DNA from: Trileptium ribeirensis
Lineage: Eukaryota; Nematoda; Enoplea; Enoplida; Thoracostomopsidae
Reading direction: 5' to 3'
Assembly: GCA_030248225.1 (NCBI GenBank)
Contig: JASANE010020161.1
Span: forward strand, 1 to 64,000
Length of the DNA stretch: 64,000 nucleotides
Of this stretch, positions 1 to 12,659 are shown piece after piece; within the stretch, counting starts at the first letter, position 1, and each line of letters opens with the position of its first letter. The notes below the pieces were generated by a model. That model had not been told where the DNA came from. It saw only the letters and a list, made by a program, of their open reading frames with translations, and searched no databases. A program made the translations under genes and the position numbers.

Positions 1-2510
1 CCGAAGAATACAATGCATTACATTATCAAACAATACTTGTATTTGTATCTCGACCATATGAATGTTGACAAAATTACGTCACAGACAGACAATAAAACGA
101 CAAAGACGACACGGTGTCTTTGACAGCGTCGAAAAGTGGCAATACCCCTAGTTAACTATATTTTGGAAATAAAAACGTGGTGATGAGTAAGACACCTTGT
201 TGTCAAGAGTATGCCTGACCCTGTGTTGGGCGCAAATGTTTCAAACGTTGGGGACATTATGAATTGAACGCCACATAAGAGTTCGGTCCAAAATGAAACA
301 GAAATAATAAATAGTACCAGCCCATAATAAATAGTAAATCTAAAAGGGGTTGTTCGAAAATACACGTGGCCCATTATTTGGAACATCATTCAGGCCAAGC
401 GCTTCCGCTATTTGCCCGATTCATAAGCCTAACCCATATTGCACTCTTACATTGACTACTGTGGCTAAGTATCATATCGAGTGTATTAACTGCCAACACA
501 AAATAAGGTTGTAAGACCAATGATCAATTAGTTCTATAAGTTGTTTGAGATATTTCTTGTTTTCCGGAACAAACGATTTCTGGCTTCGGACCTCAACTGG
601 TTTGCGGAACAATTGATCTCTTTGTCCTAAAGAGCTTGTGGCTACTATAAATGTGATGCCGCCGAAATGTAGCCATTATGGCCGTACGGCCCGTTAATAA
701 ACAGCCGATTCTCCGTTACTTTTAAAGAAGTCAGTTTTATCCTCAAATTGCTGATCTTAATAAAATATTCCTAAATTGATAAATTGAGGTTTGTAATTCC
801 TAAATGATGATGACGTCGCACAATTACCGTATTGGGTGCAACTGGTTTGAGCATATTTTTGGCTGACAAATTTCCATAAACCTGGCATTTTGTAACAGCT
901 AGCTCTGGTTCCAAATTTTCGCATTGATCAAATATTTACGAATGTGTCTGATTAGTATAGCTTTGTAATCAACTTTATATTTCAGAATTCGTTTTGCAAC
1001 AAACACGGAATAACCGATAACAAATGCGAATCTATAACTAAGTAAGTGATCAATGCTGTTTCAGTAGATAGTACGATTTGAGCTTGTATGAATTTAGAAT
1101 AGGACAACCGAGATCAATGTTCGTTCAACTTATTTTCGACTTGTAATAGTTGGACATTTCCAAGTATAAATGCTTCTATATCATTGTGTGATAAACTAAA
1201 AAATCACATAGAATGATTTAAATTCAGTGACCTTTAATGAATAGAACCTGAAAGAAGCCGGCTCTATAAGTCTATGCCCTTACAGCACTGCATAAATGAT
1301 ACGCTATCCAAATATTTTATTTAAATAATCTCAGTGATGCATTATATAACTCAACGAATTTTTGCGGCTTAGTAATATCAAGAGTTGATCATTTTTGGTC
1401 CGTCGTCAGATTAAGTAGATACAGCCTAAATCTATATCAATGTTAGGGTTCGACCCATTCGCTTTAGGTACTGGGCATTTGATCTGTCCCACTCATACCG
1501 AAGAGAGATATTTTGTTCCATTTCTATTTCAATGTATGCCTCATGGGACAGTCAGGGGTTGAATTAGATGGGCATTTGTTTCGCTCGACGAAATACAAAG
1601 AGACCCAAACAGAATGTCCCCCATAGGGACAGTGCGAAAACCGCTGACATTGAATAAGCTGAAGATTGTGATACTTGGTAAAAGCCAAAATGTCATCCAC
1701 TCTTGGTAGTACAATGCTATATTTTTACATAATCGCGTGCCGCAAGATGATCATCTTAAATCGACGCTTTTGCCAAACTATTGCCTAAGCAATGTTGACG
1801 GGTAGAGTACGAATCCGTTACTAATACTACTAAATTCACTAAGGGCTACGTTTAAGTGAACGGTATCACCAGTGAAACTTTTAAAATAGTAACCCGAATT
1901 TGTAGCGTGAATCGGCTTTTTCTTACAGATACGAACTCGCTGGACTCTCGATATTTTTCAAATCCGTCAGTGCACTGGAATACGAAGAATACCCGTTGAT
2001 GGAAGTAAGTCAAAACGTTATCGCATCTTAACCTAAACTTTATAACAATAATTCCTAGTCTACGTTTTGTTATAAGCTCAGTGTGTAAAAAGCAAACTAG
2101 AATGTGCATTAAATCGGTAGCAAAGTATGTGTAGTTGTATACTAATCGCCTTTGCAACGAGATCCCAACTACGTTGGAGGCTCCTTGAAAATATTGAATC
2201 ATTTTTTTCATAATGTGTATTGCCTAAAACTGTATTTTCTCGAAAATATGGCCATCAAGATGTGGAACAATACATATTTAAGCGGAAGTACTTGATGAGA
2301 TGCAAAGAATTGGAAATTTAGGTATCAAAAATGGGTTCTTCATTCTCAGTTTGCGAACAAGAAGCAGGGTTTTTTATCTCTAAGGCAACATGTGAACCTG
2401 CACCGGAGTTACAAATGGCAAAATGAAAGAATTTTTTAGCTTTGTAATAGAAAGCCGTAAAAATATAGTTTCTCATTGACAATAAGTAGATGTTAACCGA
2501 GCAATCTAAT
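1..2510. other. No recognisable feature
   Basis: AT-rich sequence with frequent stops in all frames. Short open frames here (for example minus strand 1852-2211) have no recognisable family signature and are no longer than expected by chance at this base composition. I see no repeat ends or RNA gene. Confidence 0.6.
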
Positions 2511-2782
2511 GTTGGGCTCAGACGTCAAACTTTCTACTCAAATTTTCATCACAATTTGAAAGCGTTTTTTTCTACTTTTTGTCAACTGGAACGTGTAAGC
2601 ACTGTTGAAGCTTTTCTCTAACATTGCTTTAGCCAAACAGGGCAAAACCTTGACATATTTTGAGTTCAAAATTTGAATCAGTGCTGTTTGCCCTATTTTT
2701 TAATTACAAGTTGCATTCAAATGTCGATCAAAATCTGAGCTCAAATGTTGAGTAAAATATTTGAACGTCTGAACGCAGCTTA
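2511..2782. repeat. Candidate short inverted-repeat element (MITE-like)
   Basis: The left end (GGGCTCAGACGTCAAAC, from 2514) resembles the reverse complement of the right end (GCGTTCAGACGTTCAAAT, ending near 2777). The similarity runs inward for about 50 bases through ACTCAAATTTT-like words. There is no coding capacity. A target duplication is not clear. The family is not recognised, so this is a non-autonomous DNA-element candidate only. Confidence 0.45.
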
Positions 2783-5693
2783 AGTCTCAAACCGCACCAG
2801 TTCGTGTCAAGACATATAGTTTTAGACATCGCCGACATCCATCTAGCTGTTGTTTAGTTATGAAACTCATAGGATTTTGAAAGGTCCAACCATGACATAA
2901 AATACCAACTAATTTGTGAATAGCTGATTTCTGTATGCCAAGTTTGGAAATGTTGCAACTACTTAGCTGGCTCTAAATTCCAGGTTCAATAATACTTAGT
3001 GTAAATTTTGAGTTTTCTTCAGTCGTGTTGTCCACGAAAATGCTTTGAGAACATTTGCATAAATATTTATGAGAATAGGATTTCAATTTACAATGCTGGG
3101 ATTGGAACAGGAGAAAAATCTTTTAAAAGCTGATGTTTAACTTTTCGCAACTCTACGTATTAGTTTGATTCGATGACGAACATTGCATTTCCTTTTTCAA
3201 GCGAACGTGGTTTTACAATGATTTTGTGCTCGATATGTAAGCGATTATGTAAAAGGTTTGGTGAAAGCAAAGAACATTTGGTACTCAAATCGCTCTAGAG
3301 TCCCCATCATTTTTCAACGTAGGCTTAAAAGTGTTCAAAAATATTTTCGAATACCATATTTATGTACACAATTTTAATATTTATGAAAAACTACTGGACT
3401 GCTCACAGTAAATGCTCTCAGTTTTAGTCAATACTCGTAATTGTCTTTAAGGGTATTCCAAGAATGAAGGATTTGAGCAAAGTAAAACAATTGGGAAAAC
3501 TCTTCTACCCCTTTAGTAGCATGTCTTTTTCTGTGACATGAGGGCAAATATGATCATGACACGACCGGAGTTATTTATGAGAGAGACAACAATAGAATAT
3601 GTTTCAAGTTCACCTTTAGAATTTACAATAGATAAGTGTCGCGTGTCTCGGAAAACAGTGCTCTGTTCTTTGAAAACTGTTCCCGGCTGCTTCGTTTGTA
3701 AGTAATTATATTAAAAGAGACCCCGAGATATCGTGTCAGAGTTGTAGTCTTGAAAGACTGACAAAGTAAGACAAAGATTGTCTTCCTGTTTCACGTTGGA
3801 TTTGCGTCAGACTATGTTCTATCGAGAGTTTTTATTAACGTCATGGTTTTGGAAAGATCAGACTGGTTGTTTAAAGTCGATTTGGACTCCAATTTACTTT
3901 ATTTATTGTGTGATCAGTATTTAGATTGGGGGTAAAGTTTAATTAATAATTAATTTAGACATCATCATTTTCAGTTGAGCCAAACGCTGAGCCATATGGG
4001 TGGGTCAGCCGGTATACTTCTCGGCTGCTCGATCATCAGTCTCGTCGAGTTCCTATTGTTGCCCATTTATTGCATCGCCGAACGTTTATAATCAAACCAA
4101 CAACTTCGTGTGAAGAGAACAACTTGAAATAATTCTAACAAAAATATGTTATCTGGAATATTTTTTCATATATCTTTGAAGCTAACCGGACAGTTGAAAA
4201 TATCGGCAGACCTGGGACTCGAATCAACGACATAAATAGATTACGCGATTTGAAGTTAATCATTGATGTATTGATTTCGCTCTGAGCCCTGCCAGGTTTA
4301 TGGTGTATGTTATTTTGACCTAAAATAGTGAACAATTGGGTATTATATCCTGATATTACCGGTTTCTACATTGATGTCACACCGGACGACGTTACATTTC
4401 AGGCCAGATTCCAATATGTAAATTTGTATTAAATCGCTGAGCTTTGCCCATGTCACCTTCAGTGGTCGGACTTTATATCGGCAGAAAACAACAGCTTACA
4501 GCGGGGGTTTCGAGCGGAAGCAGCCCCACTCAGGCTTAGCCTTAGTACATAGCTCATATAGGAACCTTAGCTTACGCTTAGCACATGAAAACAGCTTAGC
4601 ATTCATTTCAGTTCCACACCTAAAAGTATCATTGCTCAACTCAGGGTTTTACGGTGAAAATATAAAATTTGGAACTGTTCTGATACTAATACCCACCGCG
4701 GCTGCTGAGGAGGCAAGGAAACACACACAATCTTTTTTGTTCATTTACGTACTTATTATTCCCAATAGTCCTAGGCAGTCGGGCCTTGTACCATTTAGTT
4801 AAGATCACATAGCTAGTGCAAATACTTCGCGATGAGCTATTAATGACGATAACTCAGCAAATTATGGTCGGATCGGTTTCGCTCAAATACTTCTCGTGTG
4901 TTCTAGAAATTTATATATGCATCTATAAACGTACTCATCGTGGTATTCATACTGCTAAATCATCTTTGTTTGACATTTTACCTTATGTCAAGTTCATAAT
5001 GCTATTTGCAACAAGTCTATGCGTGGGAACGATACTGACGTGACTTTTAGTGCAATGTGTAATGAAGTGTTTGGAATTTAAGTATCAAAGATGCTACTTT
5101 CATTTATAAAACAACACAAATGCCTGCAACTTGGTTGCAACCGAACGGATTTGCCACTCCACAGCGTTTATGAAACATTGATTATTAACCGAAGCTCGCG
5201 AACATTCGAAGATCACATGTTTAAAGGGAACAACCGCCATATATTCGTCAACAAACAAAGGCAATATCGTAAAGCAGATTCAAAGAATGAACAAGAGTTC
5301 ATTAAACCGTACATACGTCACCGCCTTATGAAGAACCATCTCCTCGTTACAATATCCACTACAGCCTACAATGCTACTTAGATTAAGCGTGCAAGTGATG
5401 ATGCATTTGTCTGAACGAGCTTCCGTTGGTGAACGAGAGTTGTTGAATCATCAATCAAAATTGAAATTGTTAACAGTTAGACTCTGAATTTTCCGTATCA
5501 CTTATATGAAATTGGAGGTAAGGTAAAATTTCTAACTTGTGATTCGTAAGATACCTGAGGACCTTGCCTAGTGTTATTTCTTATATTTTTAGTGGACTCG
5601 GTATTTTAGTTTTGCTGCAAATTTAGTTCAAATTACTGCAAATTTATTTCAAATTTGCTGCAAAAGTTCAAAAGTTCATTAGTTCAAAAGAAA
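2783..5693. other. No recognisable gene
   Basis: Nothing here supports a gene. Open frames at 4816-5043 and 5091-5381 have no family signature and chance-like composition. A tRNA-like segment at 4205-4293 on the minus strand was considered and rejected. Confidence 0.55.
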
Positions 5694-5732
5694 TTCACCT
5701 CAAAGGACTGATCACAGTTCCTTTGAGGTGAA
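5694..5732. other. Perfect 14-bp hairpin
   Basis: TTCACCTCAAAGGA (5694-5707) is followed by an 11-base loop and its exact reverse complement (5719-5732). No U-run follows, and no coding gene is adjacent. It could be the remnant of a small inverted-repeat element. It lies about 250 bp outside the LTR element that starts at 5986. Confidence 0.6.
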
Positions 5733-5985
5733 ATATACATCGTTTATCCCAGAGCTGATATTAAATTTTTGTTCATGTTACTATAAAGCTATCTGATAGC
5801 TCTAGTGTCTTTCACTCTAGTGTCTTAACCTGTAATTTTTATTCCTCAGAAAATATCAGCAATAAGTTAAGCCCAGCTACTAAGATCATATTTTCATTAC
5901 TTATTCTTGCTGTAAATTACGCATGATTAAACTAAAGTAGTCAACAGGTAGGAAGATGCTTGCTGCTTACTTTTTCAAGTCAAAT

Positions 5986-6807
5986 TGTAAGAGTTTTACT
6001 CCTTTAACCGCAGCTAAAATTAGTAAGTTCTACCTAGTTAATTCACTATTTATTAATCTAGTAAAATAGCCTATAACAACTTTTATGCATCACTTACTAT
6101 AAGATGCGCGCGACAGGACCAAATTATGTCACGTGTCCAACTCAACTAGTTCGGGTGAACTATAGCTTAGCTGGACTACTATGGTACATTTTTATAGCTT
6201 ATCTAATCTGAATGTGACAAACAGGGAGCTTAGCTAGGCTCTACGTGACAAACAAAGCGTCTGGCTGAACCGTCAATTGAGAAATTTTATTTAGTAATGT
6301 GCTTAGTATAATAGCATTTTGTTCTATAATAGTATTTTCACGCTAATTCTAAGTTATATATTTGTTTTAATATATACAATTGACGTTTTAAGTTGTGTGC
6401 CGTTTTAGAGCATTATCCAGATACGTATAGGAAAACGTAAGTTTCGTGGACTAAATAGTCTCTGACTTAAGTTATAGGATTCAGCTGAACGCCTCGTCCC
6501 AAAAGCAGAGTCCGGTTCGACGCTCGATGATAAATGCATAGCCAATCTAGGATATTCAAAATTTAAATAGTCGAGCTGGACTATATGCGTGACATAGTAG
6601 CTAGCCCATTTGAACGCGTGACATAATTAGGACCATGCGCACGCATCCTATTGTAAATGATGCATTACTTTTAAGTGAAAACGTGAAAACGTCTATTGTT
6701 ATAAAACTAACTGAAGACTAAAACTAGTTCGATCGCAAGAACTGAGTTATCTAACTACCAAATTATTTTTCAATTCAAAAAGCTACGCCTCAGTAGGCAA
6801 TATTACA
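5986..6807 (-). repeat. 3' LTR interrupted by an inserted element
   Basis: The plus strand starts TGTAAGAG at 5986, matching the 5' LTR terminus at 8753. It continues to 6084, is broken by the element at 6085-6665, and resumes at 6666, matching the 5' LTR to about 6714. Its outer part (6715-6807, minus-strand start TGTAATATTG) differs from the 5' LTR. Without the insertion it is about 241 bases, against 458 for the 5' LTR. Confidence 0.65.
6085..6665. mobile_element. 581-bp terminal-inverted-repeat element inside an LTR
   Basis: The ends ATGCATCACTTAC and ATGCATCATTTAC (reverse complement of the right end) continue as an imperfect inverted repeat of about 60 bases through ATTATGTCACG. The uninterrupted LTR at 8753 provides the empty site and shows the insertion point exactly. 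ACTTTT flanks both sides and is the likely target duplication. The interior has further copies of GTGACA/TGGACTA-like words but no protein. It inserted after the LTR element did. The superfamily is not determined. Confidence 0.75.
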
Positions 6808-6822
6808 TTCCTCACCCTTTTG
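6808..6822 (-). other. Polypurine tract candidate
   Basis: The minus strand reads CCAAAAGGGTGAGGA directly before the proposed 3' LTR start, where plus-strand DNA synthesis is primed in LTR elements. Purine content and position agree. Confidence 0.5.
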
Positions 6823-6887
6823 GAAATCGAAAGTCAACGATATTCTTTTGTTCATCGAATGTGTCAAAGTTATTCGACTGATATGGC

Positions 6888-7313
6888 TTATACAAAAAAT
6901 AAATTTACGTGAACATATTTTATAAAACGCGAGTTCTTATTTAACGTGGTCATCGTTGAATGTTCTTTCAAACCCATTAGGCTACTACACATTTGTTTCT
7001 GCACAATAAAATAATTTGCATGGGCACATTGCTGAATTACTACTTCCATCCACGCGCATTTTTGTACCACATCGGTCAGGTTGCTTCGTCTGTTACATTT
7101 ATAAATTGCAAAATTCAATTTATTAGAATTCGCAGTCACTGACAGTGGTTCACCGGTTATTGAAATACAATTGTGTTTCAAAATCGTTTTGTGAGACAAT
7201 AATTTTGTATCTGATATTGAATACGTTTTATCAAAATAATCTTCACTAGTAATGTTAATGTCAGATCCACTGTTACAAAGAACTTCTACCGGTATTGTTC
7301 CCATAACTCCCAA
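6888..7313 (-). pseudogene. pro: Retropepsin-like protease remnant
   Basis: This 141-codon minus-strand frame begins with a beta-strand-like stretch and the motif VEVLCNSGSDINI. In active retropepsins the motif is D-[ST]-G-[SA]; here the catalytic aspartate position reads Asn, so the copy is expected to be inactive. A conserved-looking glycine-poor middle follows, and the frame ends in non-conserved sequence. It lies directly after the gag remnant in the element's reading direction, as in Ty3/gypsy elements. No RT follows. The assignment is by motif and position and is moderately secure. Confidence 0.6.
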
Positions 7314-7507
7314 AATAAATGGTAGATTTTTACAACATTTAAGCGAATGTTTAAAAAAATCAGGAGATTTATGACTCTGTTTTTTGGAACTATCTGATTT
7401 TGGGCATAAAAATTATTTTCACTAGTTGTGTTGTTATCAACAAAACGTACTAGAAAGGAGAACCCATTACTGGTTTTCCTGAAAGGTAACTCCATTTCGT
7501 TGTCGAC

Positions 7508-8102
7508 TCAGTATAGGACTACGATTACTCGCAGAGGCGAAGTTAGGTTGGTTCTGCTGCAACGATCTACATTGTTTGTGTTATGACTGTTTCTATTGCA
7601 AATCCTGCAATACATTCTGCGTCTTGGAAAAAATGCTGTCGAGCCAACATTGTAGTCCATTTTTGCATTAGTTCGTTGGTTGGTCGTAAGTCCGTTGGCA
7701 CAATTTATCAGCTCGATCAGAAAGTTCTGGAATTTTGTCGTCGAGGTTGGTAACACGATTACTTATTCTAGTATTGTAATCAGAACTCGTTGCAGCAGAA
7801 GATTTTGCGACTCCAAAGTATTAATTTTTTGCGATAACTTATCAATTGCATTTAGAACCGCGCTTTGACTGCCCTGATCCCCAGCATACGAAATTTTAGG
7901 CAAATTTGATACATGCTGTGGACACAATGCAACCTTACGAATGGCCATTTCCTGACGCTTTGCAAGCGCAACCGCTTTATCAAAATCTAAGTCTTCTATT
8001 TTATGCTGTAACAAAAATTACTGTATTTGAAGAAGGGTGCGATAAACGAAATGCTTTAGTTTCGTTTCCCCGATTTCTGCCTTACAAGCGTAAGGGTCGG
8101 AC
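7508..8102 (-). pseudogene. gag: gag remnant (capsid C-terminus and zinc knuckle)
   Basis: Read on the minus strand in two frames. The first part (about 8102-7763) has one stop and contains a helix-rich stretch with the signature DFDKAVALAKRQEMA, typical of the capsid C-terminus of Ty3/gypsy Gag, followed by a Gln/Leu-rich coiled segment. After a frameshift near 7760 the second part has a zinc-knuckle-like motif CRICNRNSHNTNNVDRC. Its Cys-x2-Cys-x4-His spacing is canonical, but the last Cys is seven residues after His instead of four. Gag would form the particle and bind RNA. This copy cannot be translated whole. Family assignment rests on motif and position (between primer site and protease). 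Confidence 0.7.
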
Positions 8103-8731
8103 TTATGTACTAAATTACTAATGGTTTCAGAACTCAGTTACTAGTAGACTATTAGCAATAATGTTTGAAGGAAGACCTGTTTCAATATTGGTTGTCATGG
8201 TTTGATTTTTATTATATTTTTCTGAGAGTTGAATACCAACTAATCGGGACGAGCGTAGTATCATAAAAAGGGCCCGATTTGAAATAACACTCACCGACGT
8301 TTAAGTTATAAAATTCAAGTAAAATTTGTTAAGTTACAAATAAAATTTAGTTGTCTAGTGATGTTTCAAGTCGTGACGCATTGATACCTTTGAAGTTTGT
8401 ATCGCGAATAGATTGATCAAAGCTTCAGTATCCCATTCGCGAAACTGACACTTGATGGACTCGAATAATAAATCCAGCGGCCGTTGGAATTTGAGTGCCC
8501 AAACGTCACAGTGAGGAATATCTTGATCGATTGATAGCTATGCCAATAGGTTGCAACACGAATAATTGTCTTTCTGTTCCAAACGACAAGTTACAGAAAC
8601 ATGCCAGCCTTGGTCCGTTTCAGCGAAATTAGAGCCATGCCATAACGATTGATAATTTTATCGAAAACGACTAGACAGACACGATAAGAAAGCCATATAC
8701 TTGCTATAATTTTATCCGAATTGAAGTTCCT

Positions 8732-8749
8732 GCCCCACGTTGGGCGCCA
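8732..8749 (-). other. Primer binding site (tRNA-Lys type)
   Basis: The minus strand reads TGGCGCCCAACGTGGGGC, the classic 18-base complement of a tRNA-Lys 3' end including CCA. It lies three bases from the LTR terminus, where a minus-strand primer site is expected. This fixes the element's orientation. Confidence 0.85.
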
Positions 8750-8752
8750 AAA

Positions 8753-9210
8753 TGTAAGAGTTTACTGCTTTAACTGCAGCTAAAATTAGTAAGTTTCTAC
8801 CTGGTAAATTCAACTATTTATTAATCTAGTAAAATAGCTTATAACAACTTTTACTTAAAGAAAACGTCTATTGTTATAAAACTAACTGATCGTAACTATC
8901 GCTGTCGGTGCTTATCGTCTATCCTTATTTGCTTATTAACTGAGCATGCTATCTGATAGTCGCTGAACTTGAATAGTAGACAGTTATAATCAATGTCAGT
9001 CTAAGAAATGTCGGCGAAATCGCGAAGAACCCAAAGATAGCAAGTATTAATTATTTACTATTTTATTGATTAAAAGTTAATGCACTAATAATCTGTACAG
9101 ATAGACTATGTTCTAAGTCAGTTCGACAGACAGCAGTGCGTTTATTAACGATTTGTACGTACGGTAACTCGTTCAAACTCGTGCTATAATACTCCTTTGA
9201 CCTCGTCACA
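8753..9210 (-). repeat. 5' LTR
   Basis: On the minus strand it begins TGTGACGAGG and ends CTCTTACA, the usual TG...CA termini, and the primer binding site follows three bases later. The 130-150 bases nearest the primer site match the 3' LTR at 5986-6084 plus 6666-6714, including an uninterrupted run ending at 8883. The rest (8885-9210) has no counterpart in the 3' LTR, so one of the two has lost or exchanged its U3. Confidence 0.75.
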
Positions 9211-12200
9211 CCCCTTTGAATACACGGCTACCCATGCGACAACTATTAAATGTCACTTTGTTTAAAAGGTGACATAAATAAAAGACATACGCTGCAACAC
9301 CATGTCTCATTCTATTTTATGCATATTCTCATACAAATTTTTGTCGCAAAGTCTGTTGCACAAGTCATTTGTGAAGCATTATTTAAGGACGGATTGACAA
9401 TGCAATGCGACGTCACAAGACAATATGTATCTATTTTCATACAATTATGTATTGTCATAAAGTTTGTCGCCCCCTGACTAATTGCTTTTTCTCCATGCGA
9501 AATTCAGTTGTTTAAAGTTCGCAGGAAAATTGAACCACATTTAATTTGAGAGAATACAGAAAAGTTCTCAGAAAAATACATTGCAATTAGTCAATAATTG
9601 CAACCTAGAATCCATTGATGGGTAACCAGACGTAACTTTGAGAATTTAGCTCTGTTTAATTTCAATTTTGTTAGATCAATTAATAGTTGACCAGGCACTG
9701 GTATCTGTTGCAACGGCTAAACATTAAGGAACGATTACGAATTATTTTTCATCACATATAACATTGTGGTTCGCCAAATTGTTCTGAATCTGCTTGTGTT
9801 GTCCAGCGATTGCCTAAAACTGGGTGCTTTTTCAGAGGCGTCTACGGATCGTTGGCTCAAAGTCAGGTGTAGATTAGTTCGCAGGTATTTAATGTATAAT
9901 TTATGTTTAGTAGATGAAACCAAAATGTATCCAATTTGCCTGTAGCTCATAAGACGGCGTAACTTGTGCAATAAATAGATGTTTCAATACTACATGTTTT
10001 TAATTCGGCTAAAATAAAATTCAAATATAATTCTGCTGCGTGTAAGCTTAACTTGTTCGTGGAGCTACTTGTTGCCTTCGTTTTATAAAGGAATCAGTTT
10101 TTGTCTGATGTCGATAGCATAGCAACGTTTTATCAACTATGCTTTGCTCGGCTTAAAGCTAAAATTGGACATATACCACCTGTTCGCCAACAAAAAACTA
10201 AGAAATTGAAAAACCCGAGTACTCGTGCTGATGTTGTGACAATTGGGGTTTGACATAAGCAAAATCACATAATTCCAGTTTTATGATTTCGGGATTCCAC
10301 TGAAGAAAAACATCGCTAGATTTCAAAGTAAGTCATCGAGTAGACTCGTTTGATGGTCAGAATGATCATATTATAAAGACACCAATTTTTGACGATTCAG
10401 ACGCCCAGGGAACCCGGAGGATAAACTTGCTTATCTAAAGTGTCCGAATTTAAAATTTCGTCATTTTAATCACTGCATCACAGCTAATCTAAACGATTTC
10501 AAAAATAGTGCTATATTTCAACTTAGTCACTCGATCGATGGCGCTGTTTTGACAAAACCAGGGCTTCTACAGCAGTTTCATCAGGATTAGGTCTTCAGAC
10601 TTCGTTTTTAGGATATTGGCTATTTTCAATGCACACCAACAGGACGCCCTTATATTTTGAGTACGCTAGATCTGTTCGCCAGGCTTTATAGGAGACTTTC
10701 AAGATTGGTAACTTTGCCATACTGGTGAAATTCTAAAAGAAATTGGTGATAGTCATCGCATATTCAATTTACGGTATTTTTCAGTTTCTTCAACAATTAG
10801 CGAAATGATTGCTTGGTATTAGAACCCATAAATATTTCAACCCTCAATCATATCAATTACAACAATGTATAATTCTTGATTAGTCTGGCCTCAAAACGGA
10901 TTGATTTAGCCTGGCGAATAGCAACAACAATGTTTCCACGTGTCAAATTCGCCTTAAAACAACCTAATTTTGAACAATCTAGTTTGAGCAAGTGCTCTTC
11001 TAATGCATTCAAACCTTGTTGTGACATTAGTGTGTTAAATCTTATCATTTTGCTCGTTTCAATCTTGTCTTTGCTGATCAAATAATTTATGAAAACAACT
11101 TTCCGCCATTCTGTCTTAGAGGTGCAAATTAATTTTCACAATTGTTTTTATTTTAAATTACAATTAATACTATACTCTTTCGGAGCTGTAAGTGATGATT
11201 TGCCGTAATGATTTCAGACAAAATTTCAAATTTTATTAATTTCAAATTTTGTTTAAATATTTAGCGTCATACGGTTCGTCCCGTCGTGTGAAATTGCGGG
11301 GCAAAGTAATTAACCTCTTTAAACGTTAGGCTGAGTGAGCGCAGTTAAACCACTTAAACATTTTAAAATTGTAAACGGTAAATGCCGCAACGAAAGTAGC
11401 TATAATAGAATAGGCAAAATCTGAGACATGGAGAGAGTTACGAATGATTATCAGTTGCCGATGGTATGTAATTATTGGACCTCATCTATGAACCTCCGTT
11501 CCTGAAGGAGATAAATCATTCTTCAAATCTTAATTCTGTTAACAACCTTACGCAGATTTTGGGTATAATTTGTGCAAAAATGTTCATAAATAGGAACGGT
11601 AAATGTCTGATATCACAATTCCTTGTGATATCATTCTAGATTTATGGACCCCATTTGCAGATTTTACGTCAAATTAACTTCAGCCATTTCAATTTTTCTT
11701 TGTGATACCGACATCGCTTTAAATTTTTGTTCAATTTAACCAAAACTGTTCATAATTATCGTGCATTTTAATAAAATCCTGTGATCAATTAATGAACACC
11801 GTTGAAACCAAACCTTTCAATTTACGACTGCAGGATTTTCTTTACGGGACAGTTAAGTGCAAAGTTCGTTTAATGCCAAATTTTCCCCTATAAACAATGG
11901 AGACAAAAACTGGATATGAATACTGAAACAAAGTTTGGAATATGATTCAAAATATCTAATATAATTATTTTTTATTAACGATCTTACTATTCATCACCAA
12001 TGAATGGCTATTGTCTTTGCCAGTTACATGTTTAGTCTGATGAATTGAATTGAATGGTATAAATACAACATTCAGTTTATTGAAGGGCATAATTTTGAAG
12101 GCGTGTTTGGAAAATTCAGTTGTACGTGCCGATTCAACTTTAAGCAGAGTCATCTGTTGGTTGGAAGTGTTTCGGGTTAGCAACTTGCTTTTGATTTATC

Positions 12201-12480
12201 TTTTATTTTTTTACAGATCGAACCACTATGGCAATGTTTTCGACTTAATCCAAACTGTGTACAAAACACCACTTGTACTCTATCTGTTGTGTTTGGGTGT
12301 TACATTTTTGGAGGTCGTACTGAGGAAGCGCTGTACTACCAAACATTAATTCGATTAATTCGAAACTATAGGAACTACTACCTCCCACCAATTAACGATT
12401 CACAGAGAACTGCGTACACTTTTTCCCAGAGAAGTGCGGTACACATTATCAGCAGCTACGCCCTTCGTAAACTATAAAAC
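9211..12480. other. No recognisable gene
   Basis: Short open frames (for example 9250-9477, 9735-9971 and 12050-12349) have no family signature. An imperfect 35-bp palindrome of AAATTT words lies at 11219-11253. Near the end, 12400-12465, two diverged copies of a word like CAGAGAACTGCGTACAC occur and may belong to the leader of the next element. Confidence 0.5.
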
Positions 12481-12659
12481 AAAATTTAAGGTCACCACGC
12501 ATCGCCAGGTTCGCGCTCAACGTAATACGTAAAACGCTGCGCATTTCTTAACTACTACGGTTACTGTATACTTTGGGCATCATTAACTTAGGGAATCACT
12601 AACCTAGCGCGTCACTCACTGACACTTTAGCTCACCCTACTAGGTCACGCTTTCTTGCT

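Larger units (their letters stand above)
5986..9210 (-). mobile_element. Internally deleted Ty3/gypsy-like LTR retrotransposon
   Basis: The element is read on the minus strand. It has a 5' LTR (8753-9210), a tRNA-Lys primer binding site directly inside it (8732-8749), a gag remnant (7508-8102), a protease remnant (6888-7313), a purine-rich tract (6808-6822) and a 3' LTR (5986-6807) split by another element. The shared LTR segment is about 92% identical by eye over about 100 bases. Reverse transcriptase, RNase H and integrase are absent: only about 80 bases separate the protease remnant from the 3' LTR. The copy is therefore non-autonomous and old. The gag-zinc knuckle-protease order and the Lys primer fit Ty3/gypsy-like elements, but the clade cannot be fixed without RT. 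Confidence 0.8.

Noticed and set aside
4205..4293. tRNA-like segment on the minus strand, with ends GGCAGGG and GTCTGCC and a GATTCGAGTCCC box
   Set aside because: The acceptor-like ends pair and a T-box is present, but the T-stem and D-arm do not pair and 89 bases is long without a clear variable arm. At most it is a decayed tRNA-derived SINE head.
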